Assembly (NCBI RefSeq): GCF_016772475.1
Contig: NZ_CP068596.1
Location: 62,001-126,000 of the forward strand
Origin: Paenibacillus sonchi
GTDB lineage: Bacteria > Bacillota > Bacilli > Paenibacillales > Paenibacillaceae
Reading direction: 5' to 3'
Length of the DNA stretch: 64,000 bases
Part shown: positions 47,209 through 58,165 of the stretch, piece by piece
How the letters are laid out: the number at the start of each line of letters is the position of its first letter
Position numbering within the stretch: position 1 is the stretch's first letter
Notes under the pieces: generated by a model
What the model saw: only the letters and a program-made list of their open reading frames with translations
Told to the model about the DNA's origin: nothing
Database searches by the model: none
Made by a program: the position numbers and the translations under genes

Positions 47209-50200
47209 ATGCTAAATCACAATCAGTTTATCCAATTATCCGACAAGGAGAAAAGGGAAGTTCTACAGCGTATGCAGCAGCTTGTTCAGGATAAAGAGCT
47301 TTATGCTGATTCCGGCACGTCGGTTCAGGCTGGAAATGCGGGATCGGACCGTGAGCGGTACAGTCCGTTTCCATTGTCGGATATGCAGGAATCATTTTCG
47401 GTGGGCAAGTTTTTCGGGGGAGCGACCGATCGTGTGGGCTGCCATATCTATTTCGAGTTGGAGGAATATGATCTGGATGTCTCCAAATTGACATCTGCCT
47501 GGAACCAGCTGATTGCGTACCATGAGATGCTGCAGACAGTCGTTTTGGCCAACCGGTCCCAGCGGCTTCTGGAGCAGGTGCCCGAATATGTGCCTCAGGT
47601 ATTTGACTTAACCGGCAGTGGTCAGGAAGAGATGGACCGCCATATCGGGGATATGAGGCTGCGCATGTCCCACAAGCTGTACGAGACGGATGAATGGCCC
47701 TTGTTTGAAATATGCGTGTCCAGGCTGAACCAGGGCCGGCACATCATTCACTTTAGCATTGATGAATGGCTAGTGGACGGCTTCAGCATGGCGACACTGT
47801 TCAAGCAGTGGTACCAGTTGTACCGCAACCCTTCCTGCAAGCTTCCGCCACTAGAGTTCACCTTTCGTGAATATATGTTATATCAGCACAATCAGGAGGG
47901 ATCTCCCCGATACAAGCGAGATCTTGCCTACTGGATGGAGAAGTATGCGGAGGTGCCGAACGGTCCATCCCTTCCGTATAACTTGAATCCTGCGAAGCCA
48001 TCAGGGCAGCCTTACTATGAGCGCAAACGTTATCAGCATGTATTCGGCAAGGAGGATTGGACACGGCTCAAAAATATGTCCCGGGACATGGGAATTTCGC
48101 AAACAGCCCTGCTCATCCTGTGTTTCAGCGAGCTGCTGTCGTATTGGAGCGAGGACGACGCTTTTTCAATCATTCTTACATACTTTAACCGGCCTCCCGT
48201 TCACCCGCAGATTGACCAGGTTGTTGGACCGTTTGTATCAACCAACATTTTCACGATTAAACATGTCCGCCAGCTATCTCTCAAAGCCAAAGCAAAAAGC
48301 TATCAGCAAAAACTCTGGGAGGATCTGGACTATAGCAGCGTGAGCGGAATCCGGGCCTTGAGGGAGCTGCGGGTGCGCAGCAAGCAATCCCCCGCGCTGT
48401 CCATTCCGATTGTGTTCACCAGTATGCTGAATAATGCGGGGAGGGCGGCGGAGGACAGCTGGCTGGCCAAGACAGTGTACTCGATCTCCCAGACGCCGCA
48501 GGTTTGTCTGGACCACCAGGTATACGAGCAGGATGGTCAGTTGACCGTAATGTGGGATGCTGTGGAGCAATATTTTCAACCCGGGACTTTAGCCGGCATG
48601 TTCGCCGAATACGTGAACATTATCAAGCAGCTTGCGAACCTGAATGACTGGGATAAGATCTCCTTGAAGGACAAGCTTCGGGGACCGCTACCGCTTGCCG
48701 CTATTGCATCTCCGGCGGGAAGATATGATAGATTCCGGTTGTCCGATATGCAGCAAGCGCAATTGTTCGGACGCCTGAATTATAAGGCAGCCTGCCGGAT
48801 GTATCAGGAGTTTGAACTGGAGGGGCTTGACGTTACTCGCCTCCAGCATGCCTGGAACCGTGTAGTGGGAGCCCATGATATGCTGCGGGCTGTCATTAAC
48901 GAGAACGGCACCCAACAGGTATTGGAATCGGTTCCTGAGTATGTGATTTCCGTATACTCTCATAAGCAATCGGATTATGAAGAAGATCATCGGGCAGCGG
49001 AAAGGATACGACAGGACAAGCAACAAATAGAGCTTCCTTTAAACAAGTGGCCTTTATTCGATCTGTCCGTTTCGCTGTGGAAAGGGAACAAGGCGCGGAT
49101 TCATTTGACCATTGACGCATTGATTGCGGATGGGAACAGCATTGCCATGCTGTATCATGACCTATTCAAGATATATGTGACTCCCGATGCTTCCCTGGAG
49201 GAAGCCGGGGTTAACTATCGTGATTATCTTGAGGCTTTGGATCGCTTCCGCAAATCGGACGAAGGCAAGGCGATGGCTGCATACTGGAAGGAGAAAATGA
49301 CGGATCTGCCTTCAGGTCCCCTGCTTCCCTCTACTGAGGGCGGAGGAACGGAAAGAGGGCACCGCCGGCTGGAGGGGAGAATTCACAATTGGAGGGCGTT
49401 CAAACGAAAGGCCGAAGAGTTATCCATCGAACCCGGAATTCTGTTGTTCGCTGCTTACGCTCAAGTGCTGGAGGAACGGAGCAAGCAAGGGCCCTTCACC
49501 ATCGTGTTCGTCGATTGGAGCCGCCCGGCGGTCCATCCTGATATTCAGCGAGTCGTCGGTGATTTCACATCCCTCAGTTGGGTTGTGATCCGCCCTTCCG
49601 GTCTGTCTTTTGCCCAGAGGGTCCGCACCTTGCAAGCGAGCATACGCAATGATTTGGCCCGCAGTGCCGTCAGCGGCTTGGGTGAGCTTCGCAAGAAGCT
49701 GATGCTCGCTTCAACCGATGCGCCGCTCAGCTTCCCGGTAGTGTTTACAAACAGCATAGCAGGCGGTGCCTTGCCGATGCCGCCGGAAGTTTCGGTCGGA
49801 TTCGGACAATCTGCGACCCCCGGTGTTTATTTGGACAATATGAGCCTTGAGCGTGAAGATTCTCTCTGGATCCAGTGGGATTACGATGCATCCGTATTGC
49901 CGCCGGAAATAGCGGAGGCCATGTTCGAGAGGTATCACGGATTGCTGACCGACCTGGCCCATGATCCCGATCTGTGCGTTCCTGATCAGCCTAACCTGCT
50001 ATCTGGGCCTGTCGGATGCATCCACTCGCTGTTCGAGAATCAGGTGGAGAGAAATCCCCATGCCGTGGCCCTTACATTCAAGGGGTCGCAGATAACATAC
50101 GGGGAGCTGAACAAGCGGGCAAATCGGCTGGCTCATTATTTGCGCCGGCAGGGTGCGGGACCCGAGGTCATGGTCGGATTGTGTATGGAGCGTTCTTTCG

Positions 50201-53200
50201 AGCTGCTGATTGCCATTCTTGCCATCCTTAAAAGCGGGGGAGCCTATATTCCATTGGACCCTCACAGTCCCAAGGATCGGTTGTCCCTAATCATCGAGGA
50301 TGCTAGCCTGCCGATGATTATTACCCGGACCAGGCACATGCCTGAGCTGCCTGAACTAGCCCAGGCCCAGTTCATCTGTCTGGACCTCCTTGAACAGGAG
50401 CTTGCCGAAGAGGATGACCGCAATCCGGAAAGCGGTGTGAACGGTGACAACGTGTCTTATGTCATCTATACATCCGGCTCAACCGGTAAGCCGAAAGGAG
50501 CTCTGATCCCCCACTCCAACGTAGTCCGTCTGTTCTCTTCGACAGAGGCGTGGTTCAGCTTCAGGGAGACGGATGTCTGGACGATGTTTCACTCGTATGC
50601 GTTTGACTTTTCGGTGTGGGAAATGTGGGGAGCGCTGCTTCACGGCGGACGTCTGGTGATTGTTCCCTACGCCGTCAGCCGTTCCTTTGACCAGTTCTAC
50701 CGGCTGGTTGCTGCAGAGGGGGTAACCGTACTTAATCAGACGCCGACCGCCTTCAAGCAGTTTATGCTGACTGAAGACAGGCTGGAACATCCGGGAGCCT
50801 TGTCGCTCCGGTATGTCATCTTTGGAGGTGAGGCGCTTAACCCGCAGAGCCTGGCTCCTTGGTTTCAGCGGCATGGCGACCAGAAACCGAGACTGATTAA
50901 TATGTACGGTATTACGGAGACCACGGTACATGTCACCTACCGGCAGATAACCAGAGAGGATCTTTCTTCTAAGACCAGTGTCATCGGTACTCCTATCCCT
51001 GACTTACAACTGTATATATTGGATGACCAACTGCGCCAGGTGCCGACAGGGACTTCCGGAGAACTCTATGTAGGCGGCAAAGGACTGGCAAGAGGCTACT
51101 TGAACCGTCCCAGTCTGACGGAAGAGCGGTTCATTCCGAATCCGTTCTCCACCGAGCCGGGCAGCCGATTGTATAAGACAGGGGATGCCGCGTTGCGCCT
51201 GCCCGGCGGTGATGTGGAATATCTCGGACGTATGGATCTGCAAGTGAAGGTGCGCGGCTTCCGGATAGAGCTGGGTGAGATAGAAACAGCGCTGCTTAAG
51301 ATGGGCGAGATCCGGCAGGCGGTTGTGGCTGTGCAAGACAAGGACACCGACGATCCGAAGATTGTCGCTTACCTTATATGTGCCGATCGGGAAGCGCCGA
51401 CGGCCAAGGAAGTCCGTCAATACGTAAGGGGAACCCTGCCGGATTACATGGTGCCGAATGTCATTGCTCGTATCACTGAGCTCCCACTAACTGAGAACGG
51501 TAAGCTGAACCGGGATGCGCTGCCATGGCCGATTCCGACTGGGGAGGCGGAGAAGCCATTCCGGACGGACGGCGGCTATCAGGGACTTCTCCGCGGCCTG
51601 ATGGATATATTCCGTGAAGCACTGGACACAGAAGATGAGGTGACGGCAACCGATGATATTTTCGATCTGGGGGCAACCTCGCTGACTCTCATGACGGCCA
51701 ATCAGCTGATTGCAGAAAGATATGAAGTCACGGTTCCGATTGAAATCTATTTCTCCAACCCAGCCATTCAGGATATTGCGGCTTATATACACGGCAATAC
51801 GGCAGGCGGCTCTCCGCTCATGCAGGAGCCCGGACCGGCCGCAGCAGCCACAACCAGTACAGAGGGAAATCCGCCCGATATTGAAATTAAGCAAGATGCT
51901 CCTGCAGCCCGAACCAGCATTACGGAGCAACTCCTCGGCATGTTCCGGGAAGCGCTGGAAACGGAAGAGAACATACAGGTTTCTGACGATCTGTTCGATA
52001 TAGGCACGACCTCGCTTACCATCATGACAGTAAGCCGGATGGTGGAGGAGAAGTACAAGGTTACAATACCGATGGACCTGTTCTTCCGCTCCCCTACAAT
52101 TGAGGATGTGGCCCAGTTTATTGCGGACGAGACGATGGCGGATCCTTCCGGATCTTCGTTTAGGTTACCAGAGGATGCCGGTAGACTAATTGCGGTTTCA
52201 GCATCTGCCGTAGAAGAGAAACCGGCACAGACTGTACAGCTGCAGGCTTCGCCGTTCAAAAAGATGTTTTACCGCTTCGCCTCAAGCAAACACCTCTTTG
52301 AACAGAAGCAAATATCATTTGATGTCTTCTCCGCCTTCCTTGCGCTGTTAAAGATGGAGAAGGTGAAAGGCGATAGCAGATTCCTCTATCCATCGTCCGG
52401 CGGACGCAATGGCGTTCAGACATATGTTTATATCAAGGATGGCGGCGTAGAAGGCCTGGAAGGTGGCTTGTATTATTACCACCCGCTGACGCATGAATTG
52501 TATTTGATCTGCAAACCGTTCAAGATGGATTCCTCCGTCCATATGGAGCTGAACCGGCCTGTGTTTGAGCAATCCGCCTTCAGTATCTTCTTCATTGCCC
52601 AGTTGAATGCACTAAGGCCGGTGTATGTGGATTACAGCGAGAGTCTGGCTAAGCTGGATACCGGTTATATGGCACAACTGATGATGAACAGACAGCATGA
52701 ATTCAATATCGGGTTGTATCCGGCCATCGGACTTGATTTTGAGAGTATTGCCGGGAGCTTTCGGCTGGACGGCGGCCACCGGTACATTTTCTCCCTTATG
52801 GGAGGGTATTTCGATTACCGGGCGGCCGATACAAAGCTGTTTGATGAAGCGGCATTTGTGCAGACATTGAGGGATCGCCGCTTTGATATTGCCGGACATT
52901 TTAGAGCGCGTCCCGTATACGAGACGGCGGAGGATATTCTCCGCATCCAGAGGGAGCGGAAGTTTAATATTTTGAGCCGTAAAGAGCTGGTGCAGCTTAC
53001 GCGGGAACAGCCCCATATCCGCAAATTCAATGAAGCCGATGAGCGAATCGCGCTGGCTCCGTACCAATGGGACCCATCCTATTACACCCTTCGTGCCAGC
53101 AGGCGGCATTATAAGAACGCACCTGTTTCTTTCTGCCAATTCAGCAAATGGCTATCCACTCTGGGTAAAGAAGAGATCGATTCGCTGGAAAAGGGGTTAT

Positions 53201-56200
53201 ATACTCCTCCCGGAGGTGTTTCCGGTCTGAAGATTTATATCTATGCCAAAGAGAACGGTGTAGAGGATCTTCAGGAAGGCGTATACGCATACCATCGGGA
53301 TAAGAATGCTTTGACAATGGTCAGCGCCGGATTGTCCGAGCCGATTCGAGCCTGTCACACCCCCTTCAATATCAAAATCAGTGTCGAAGCCAAATTCTTC
53401 ATCTTCCTGGTCAGCGATTTATCAGAGAGCCGCATTCTCCTTGGAGGGGGATGCACGGTTTATGCACAATTGGAATCCGGGATGATCGGACAAGTATTGA
53501 TGGATAGGCAGGCGGAATGCGGAATCGGAACGGTGCCAATCGGCGGAATGGACTTCGATAAGATTGCCCGCGACTTTGCAATCGGTGATGGGGACATTTA
53601 TATTCACAGTTTCATGTGTGGTTCTGTGGATTTCGAAGAGGAGAGGGACCCAGGATATGTCCTTGAAGAGAACGGGGCAGCGCCGAATCTGCTGAAAGAG
53701 GGGGCGGTGTGGGAGATAGAAGCGGAGACGGCTGTCCAGGCGGAAGAACGTCCGGGATTGCCTGTCCAGCAGGGGAATCTACATTTTCCTTTGTCTCTGG
53801 GGCAGCAATCATTGTTCTTTGTTCATTGCTCATATCCGGAGAGTGCTGCGTACAATACGGCTTACCATGTGAGAATCCGGATTCCGCTGCGCCTTGAATT
53901 GTTCAAGCGTGCGCTGGAGTTCCTTGTCTTCAAGCATCCGCTGCTCCGGACTACCTTCGCTATCATCGAAGGGGAAGAGACGCAGATCGTACACGACCAT
54001 TACGATCCTCCCATCGAGCTGATCGATGCATCTGGATGGGATGAAGCGCGGCTAACTGCGGAAAATATCAAGGAATACCGTGTCCCGTTCCGTTTGACTG
54101 AGCAGCCGGGCTTCCGGGTGGTTCTGTTCCGTATATCGGATAACGATCATGTGCTACTGTTTAACATTCATCATATCATCACGGATTTCACTTCCACAGG
54201 CTTGATGGTTCAGGATTTATGGACGTTCTACGGAAAGCTGATGAATGATCCGAGTACTATACCTGTCACAGCGCCGGATATGCGTTATTTTGATTATATT
54301 GCCTGGCAGAGAATGCAATTGGACGGCGAAGAGGGGACGAGGATGTGGAAGTACTGGGAATCGCAGTTAGGCGGCGAGCTTCCTGTGCTTGATCTACCGA
54401 CAGATAAGCCGCGCCCGCCCATCCAAACCTCCAGTGGGGCAACCCTGAACTTTAGCATCGACAAAACGTTGACGGATGAGCTTGTGAAATTTTCGCGAAA
54501 AGAAAAGAAAACGTTATATACGGTGGTGCTTGCCGCCTTCCAGGTACTGCTCCACCGTTATTCGGGGCAAGAGGATGTGATTGTCGGTACGACCGCTTCA
54601 GCCAGGGGGCCGCTTCGTTTTCAGGATGCCTCGGGTTATTTCATTAATCCGCTTGTTATTCGGGCTGACTTGTCAGGCAAACCGACCTTCAGGGAAGCAC
54701 TTGAGCGGATAAGCCAGACGATGTATTCGGCTCTGGACAATCAGAATTATCCGTTCTCGCTGATGGTCAAGCAGCTTAAGCCGGTCCGGGATTTCAGCCG
54801 GTCTCCCGTATTCCAGGTTACCTTCCAGCTCCTGAGCCAAAATATGTCCGCGAAGATGAACGGCGGTGACGGGGCCGTCGAACTCTATGAAATCCCCCAG
54901 CAAGAAGGGCAGTTTGATCTGGAGCTGGAATTGATGGAGGGAACGGACGGAATGAAGGGCAGATTGGCCTATAACAAGGATTTGTGGTATGAGAGCACGA
55001 TGGAACGGTTTCAGGCGCATCTGGTTAATCTGCTTCGAGAAATTATTGCCGATCCGGAGAGAAAGCTGCTGTCTTACGATTTCCTCGGACAGGAGGAGAA
55101 GAGACTTCTTCTTGAGACATGGAATAACGAGGGCAGAACCTATCTCTCGAAACAGTCTATAAACCAACTGTTTGAGCAGCAAGCGGAGCAACATAAAAAC
55201 GAGATTGCCGTTACGGCCGGAGGAACCGGAGACCAGTCTCTTTCAATCCGATACGGGGAGCTGAATGCACGGGCTAACCGGTTGGCGTACTTCCTGCGCT
55301 CCATCTACCCGCAGGCGGGGGGTGTAGTGGGAATCTGTTTGGAGAAATCCATTGAGACGGTCGTGTCCGTGCTTGCTGTATTCAAAGCAGGTTGCGCATA
55401 TGTGCCGATTGACCCTGCCTATCCGAGAGATCGGATCGAATTTATCGCTGGTGACTCCAATGCCGTGATTATTATAACCACCTCGGACATGGAGCCGAAC
55501 TTCGATCCAAAGCAGACCACGGTCATCTGTCTGGATAAAATTCAGGACCGGTTGTATCGCTTCGACGATGCCAATCCGGATGATCCGCCTCAGCCCGAAA
55601 GTCTGGCCTATGTAATCTATACGTCTGGTTCAACGGGAACGCCCAAGGGCGTCGGGATTACTCATGGCAGTGCTGTAAACATTTTCTGTGGGTACCGGGA
55701 TGTTTATTTGCTCGAACGGAACAACAGGACCCACTTGCAGATGGCGGCCTTTACGTTTGACGTCTTTATTGGTGATCTGATGCGGGCTCTTTGTTCTGGC
55801 GGGCGACTGGTGCTCTCTCCTCGGGAATACGTCATTGATCCTGAGCGGCTGCACCGTCTGATCGTTGAAGAGAACATTCATATTGCAGAATTTGTACCGG
55901 CGGTTATGCGGCATCTGGTTCAATATATGAAGGAAAAAGACATAATGATGAATACCATGAACACTGTCATCATAAGCTCAGACAGCTGGAATATGAAGGA
56001 TTTAAACGAGTTCCGCCGTTATTTCGGTAAGGAAACAAGGTTTATCAATGCATATGGTGTGACAGAAGTTACCATCGACAGCACGTATATAGACTGTGCT
56101 GACCTGGACCCTGACATTCAGGGCTTTGTCCCCATCGGCAGGCCCTTTCCGAATACCGACATCTATATTGTAGACCCGGAGTTGAAGCTGGTTCCTATCG

Positions 56201-58158
56201 GCGTAGTGGGTGAACTCTGTATAGGAGGCAAAGGAGTTGCGACAGGTTACATGAACCGGCCCGCTCTGACCGCCGAGAAGTTCGTCGTGAACCCGTTCAG
56301 ACAGGGCGGAAATGAGCGGATGTACCGTTCAGGCGATATGGCGCGATACTTGCCGGATGGCAGCATTGAGTTTTTGGGGAGAGCGGACTACCAGGTGAAG
56401 GTTCGCGGGCTGCGGATCGAAGTAGGCGAAATTGAGGAGGTGCTTGTGCGCCATCCTTCCGTAGGGGAAGCGGTAGTGCTTGCCAAGCAGGATCAAACAG
56501 GCGAGAGTATACTGATCGGCTATTATACGGAGGCTGTGCCAGGCAACCTGTCACTCGACGAATTGCAGAATTATGTCCGGAGCAAGCTTCCGGAATACAT
56601 GGTACCGACTATATTTATCCGGCTTGACGCCTTCCCTTTGACAAGCAACCGCAAGATCGACCGCAAGGCTCTGCCTGCGCCGGACTCGGCGTCGAAAGTA
56701 TCCATGCGCGATATCGTACAGCCAGCAACCGAAATGGAGCGGCGGATGACCGCAATCTGGAAGCGAGTCCTCCAACTAGAGAACCTCGGCGTCACGAACG
56801 ACTTTTTTCAGGTGGGTGGCCATTCGTTCCTAGCCATCAAGCTGCTTGACGAGCTGAAGCGTGAGTTGCAGTCGGATATTTCTCTGATGGAATTTTTAGA
56901 GAATCCGACCATCCGGTATATGGCCCGGAGGTTTGACAGGGTGGAGAAAGACGTATGGAAAGAGGAAGAGTCGTGGACCGGGAGCCTGGAGGAGGACGCC
57001 AAGCACACAGAAGCAGCTTATCCGGAGTGGTACAGACCGCGGAACATTTTCCTGACCGGTGCGACGGGACATCTGGGGATATACCTGCTGGTAAACCTTC
57101 TTGATCTGTATGAGACGGCGGTAGTCCATTGCCTGATCCGTGCGAGAAACGAGGATGAAGCCCGCGACAAGCTGGAGCATACGCTCCGCAAGTATCTGCT
57201 CTGGCGGGAGAAGCTGCTGGACAGAGTAATTCCGGTAGTGGGAGATTTGGAGAAGCCGCTGCTGGGGCTTGACTGTGCTCAATATGACGAACTGGCGCGC
57301 AATATGGATATTATCTTCCATAATGGAGCGTATGTTAATTTTGCGTATCCCTACGAGGTTCTGAAGAAGGCCAACGTGAACGGTACAGCTGAGGTGCTGA
57401 AGCTGGCCTCCCGAACCAGAATCAAGCCAATGCATTATATTTCCACCACATCCGTCTTTGAGAATACCGAAGTAAGATCCGGAATTTTTCAACGTGAAAT
57501 CGTGATTGGCGACAATACGGAGCTGGTTTACAACAAGAAGCTAGACCGGGCGCTAGGGTACACTCAGAGCAAGTGGGTGGCGGAAAAACTGGTGCAGCGG
57601 GCCAGGGAGCAGGGGATGCTTATTACAATATACAGACCTGATGTCATATCGGGACATAGCGAAACAGGTATCTGGAACAACAATGATTTTGCAGCTAAAA
57701 CTTTGCAGAGCATTGCGGACACGGGATTAATCCCGAAAGGTCGGTTCAAATTCAATTGGCTGCCAGTGGAAACGGCGAGTCAAGCGATCGTTCGGTTATC
57801 CAGCCTCCCAAAATGTCTGAACCGCAATTTTAATCTCGCTTCTCCGTATTCCTTCGAGCTGCGGGACTTGGCGGAATGGTTGACCGAGGCCGGGTTCCCG
57901 GTTAAAGAGTTGCCTTTTCACGCATGGAGGAGACAGATGGAAGAACTCCAAGCTAAGGCAAGCGTCTCCGAAGATATCCCGGAAGAAGTATGGAAGGCCG
58001 CTGAAAATCAGGACCCGCGGGCAATGCAAGTCTATGATCTGAAAAATCTTACGGTTGCTCTTAGAGATACGGACATCAAATTTGAACCGATCAACAAGAA
58101 TCATATCAGTAAATATGTAGAGTATTTCATACAATCTGGCTATTTGAAGAAAAAATAG
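47209..58158 (+). CDS. NRPS: Cy-Cy-A(Thr)-PCP-PCP-Ox-Ox-C-A(Dab)-PCP-reductase
   Basis: 3649 residues in one unbroken frame; ATG 47209 follows AAGGAGAG. Domains: Cy1 (50-480, DxxxxD = D185-D190), Cy2 (505-915, D636-D641), A (935-1440) with code D-F-W-N-I-G-M-V-H, the threonine signature; PCP1 (1455-1530, Ser1491) and PCP2 (1565-1645, Ser1602); two SagB/nitroreductase-type FMN oxidase domains (1682-1880, YPSSGG; 1945-2145, YTPPGG); C (2185-2625, HHIITDF); A (2640-3160) with code D-V-G-E-I-S-A-I-D, the 2,4-diaminobutyrate signature; PCP3 (Ser3206); thioester reductase (3275-3649, GATGHLG at 3284, Tyr3451-Lys3455). Known chemistry: Cy domains make oxazolines from Thr, SagB-type domains oxidise them to oxazoles, the reductase releases an aldehyde or alcohol. 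One or two methyloxazoles and a C-terminal Dab aldehyde are inferred. Confidence 0.93.
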   Translation: MLNHNQFIQLSDKEKREVLQRMQQLVQDKELYADSGTSVQAGNAGSDRERYSPFPLSDMQESFSVGKFFGGATDRVGCHIYFELEEYDLDVSKLTSAWNQLIAYHEMLQTVVLANRSQRLLEQVPEYVPQVFDLTGSGQEEMDRHIGDMRLRMSHKLYETDEWPLFEICVSRLNQGRHIIHFSIDEWLVDGFSMATLFKQWYQLYRNPSCKLPPLEFTFREYMLYQHNQEGSPRYKRDLAYWMEKYAEVPNGPSLPYNLNPAKPSGQPYYERKRYQHVFGKEDWTRLKNMSRDMGISQTALLILCFSELLSYWSEDDAFSIILTYFNRPPVHPQIDQVVGPFVSTNIFTIKHVRQLSLKAKAKSYQQKLWEDLDYSSVSGIRALRELRVRSKQSPALSIPIVFTSMLNNAGRAAEDSWLAKTVYSISQTPQVCLDHQVYEQDGQLTVMWDAVEQYFQPGTLAGMFAEYVNIIKQLANLNDWDKISLKDKLRGPLPLAAIASPAGRYDRFRLSDMQQAQLFGRLNYKAACRMYQEFELEGLDVTRLQHAWNRVVGAHDMLRAVINENGTQQVLESVPEYVISVYSHKQSDYEEDHRAAERIRQDKQQIELPLNKWPLFDLSVSLWKGNKARIHLTIDALIADGNSIAMLYHDLFKIYVTPDASLEEAGVNYRDYLEALDRFRKSDEGKAMAAYWKEKMTDLPSGPLLPSTEGGGTERGHRRLEGRIHNWRAFKRKAEELSIEPGILLFAAYAQVLEERSKQGPFTIVFVDWSRPAVHPDIQRVVGDFTSLSWVVIRPSGLSFAQRVRTLQASIRNDLARSAVSGLGELRKKLMLASTDAPLSFPVVFTNSIAGGALPMPPEVSVGFGQSATPGVYLDNMSLEREDSLWIQWDYDASVLPPEIAEAMFERYHGLLTDLAHDPDLCVPDQPNLLSGPVGCIHSLFENQVERNPHAVALTFKGSQITYGELNKRANRLAHYLRRQGAGPEVMVGLCMERSFELLIAILAILKSGGAYIPLDPHSPKDRLSLIIEDASLPMIITRTRHMPELPELAQAQFICLDLLEQELAEEDDRNPESGVNGDNVSYVIYTSGSTGKPKGALIPHSNVVRLFSSTEAWFSFRETDVWTMFHSYAFDFSVWEMWGALLHGGRLVIVPYAVSRSFDQFYRLVAAEGVTVLNQTPTAFKQFMLTEDRLEHPGALSLRYVIFGGEALNPQSLAPWFQRHGDQKPRLINMYGITETTVHVTYRQITREDLSSKTSVIGTPIPDLQLYILDDQLRQVPTGTSGELYVGGKGLARGYLNRPSLTEERFIPNPFSTEPGSRLYKTGDAALRLPGGDVEYLGRMDLQVKVRGFRIELGEIETALLKMGEIRQAVVAVQDKDTDDPKIVAYLICADREAPTAKEVRQYVRGTLPDYMVPNVIARITELPLTENGKLNRDALPWPIPTGEAEKPFRTDGGYQGLLRGLMDIFREALDTEDEVTATDDIFDLGATSLTLMTANQLIAERYEVTVPIEIYFSNPAIQDIAAYIHGNTAGGSPLMQEPGPAAAATTSTEGNPPDIEIKQDAPAARTSITEQLLGMFREALETEENIQVSDDLFDIGTTSLTIMTVSRMVEEKYKVTIPMDLFFRSPTIEDVAQFIADETMADPSGSSFRLPEDAGRLIAVSASAVEEKPAQTVQLQASPFKKMFYRFASSKHLFEQKQISFDVFSAFLALLKMEKVKGDSRFLYPSSGGRNGVQTYVYIKDGGVEGLEGGLYYYHPLTHELYLICKPFKMDSSVHMELNRPVFEQSAFSIFFIAQLNALRPVYVDYSESLAKLDTGYMAQLMMNRQHEFNIGLYPAIGLDFESIAGSFRLDGGHRYIFSLMGGYFDYRAADTKLFDEAAFVQTLRDRRFDIAGHFRARPVYETAEDILRIQRERKFNILSRKELVQLTREQPHIRKFNEADERIALAPYQWDPSYYTLRASRRHYKNAPVSFCQFSKWLSTLGKEEIDSLEKGLYTPPGGVSGLKIYIYAKENGVEDLQEGVYAYHRDKNALTMVSAGLSEPIRACHTPFNIKISVEAKFFIFLVSDLSESRILLGGGCTVYAQLESGMIGQVLMDRQAECGIGTVPIGGMDFDKIARDFAIGDGDIYIHSFMCGSVDFEEERDPGYVLEENGAAPNLLKEGAVWEIEAETAVQAEERPGLPVQQGNLHFPLSLGQQSLFFVHCSYPESAAYNTAYHVRIRIPLRLELFKRALEFLVFKHPLLRTTFAIIEGEETQIVHDHYDPPIELIDASGWDEARLTAENIKEYRVPFRLTEQPGFRVVLFRISDNDHVLLFNIHHIITDFTSTGLMVQDLWTFYGKLMNDPSTIPVTAPDMRYFDYIAWQRMQLDGEEGTRMWKYWESQLGGELPVLDLPTDKPRPPIQTSSGATLNFSIDKTLTDELVKFSRKEKKTLYTVVLAAFQVLLHRYSGQEDVIVGTTASARGPLRFQDASGYFINPLVIRADLSGKPTFREALERISQTMYSALDNQNYPFSLMVKQLKPVRDFSRSPVFQVTFQLLSQNMSAKMNGGDGAVELYEIPQQEGQFDLELELMEGTDGMKGRLAYNKDLWYESTMERFQAHLVNLLREIIADPERKLLSYDFLGQEEKRLLLETWNNEGRTYLSKQSINQLFEQQAEQHKNEIAVTAGGTGDQSLSIRYGELNARANRLAYFLRSIYPQAGGVVGICLEKSIETVVSVLAVFKAGCAYVPIDPAYPRDRIEFIAGDSNAVIIITTSDMEPNFDPKQTTVICLDKIQDRLYRFDDANPDDPPQPESLAYVIYTSGSTGTPKGVGITHGSAVNIFCGYRDVYLLERNNRTHLQMAAFTFDVFIGDLMRALCSGGRLVLSPREYVIDPERLHRLIVEENIHIAEFVPAVMRHLVQYMKEKDIMMNTMNTVIISSDSWNMKDLNEFRRYFGKETRFINAYGVTEVTIDSTYIDCADLDPDIQGFVPIGRPFPNTDIYIVDPELKLVPIGVVGELCIGGKGVATGYMNRPALTAEKFVVNPFRQGGNERMYRSGDMARYLPDGSIEFLGRADYQVKVRGLRIEVGEIEEVLVRHPSVGEAVVLAKQDQTGESILIGYYTEAVPGNLSLDELQNYVRSKLPEYMVPTIFIRLDAFPLTSNRKIDRKALPAPDSASKVSMRDIVQPATEMERRMTAIWKRVLQLENLGVTNDFFQVGGHSFLAIKLLDELKRELQSDISLMEFLENPTIRYMARRFDRVEKDVWKEEESWTGSLEEDAKHTEAAYPEWYRPRNIFLTGATGHLGIYLLVNLLDLYETAVVHCLIRARNEDEARDKLEHTLRKYLLWREKLLDRVIPVVGDLEKPLLGLDCAQYDELARNMDIIFHNGAYVNFAYPYEVLKKANVNGTAEVLKLASRTRIKPMHYISTTSVFENTEVRSGIFQREIVIGDNTELVYNKKLDRALGYTQSKWVAEKLVQRAREQGMLITIYRPDVISGHSETGIWNNNDFAAKTLQSIADTGLIPKGRFKFNWLPVETASQAIVRLSSLPKCLNRNFNLASPYSFELRDLAEWLTEAGFPVKELPFHAWRRQMEELQAKASVSEDIPEEVWKAAENQDPRAMQVYDLKNLTVALRDTDIKFEPINKNHISKYVEYFIQSGYLKKK

Positions 58159-58165
58159 AAGAAAT

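Noticed and set aside
47355..51520. Bleomycin- or colibactin-like bithiazole assembly from cysteine
   Set aside because: Tandem Cy and oxidase domains suggested it, but the A-domain code is D-F-W-N-I-G-M-V-H (Thr), not the Cys code D-L-Y-N-L-S-L-I-W.
47209..58158. Thioesterase release
   Set aside because: No thioesterase domain or gene is present; the C-terminal domain has the Rossmann and Tyr/Lys motifs of a thioester reductase.
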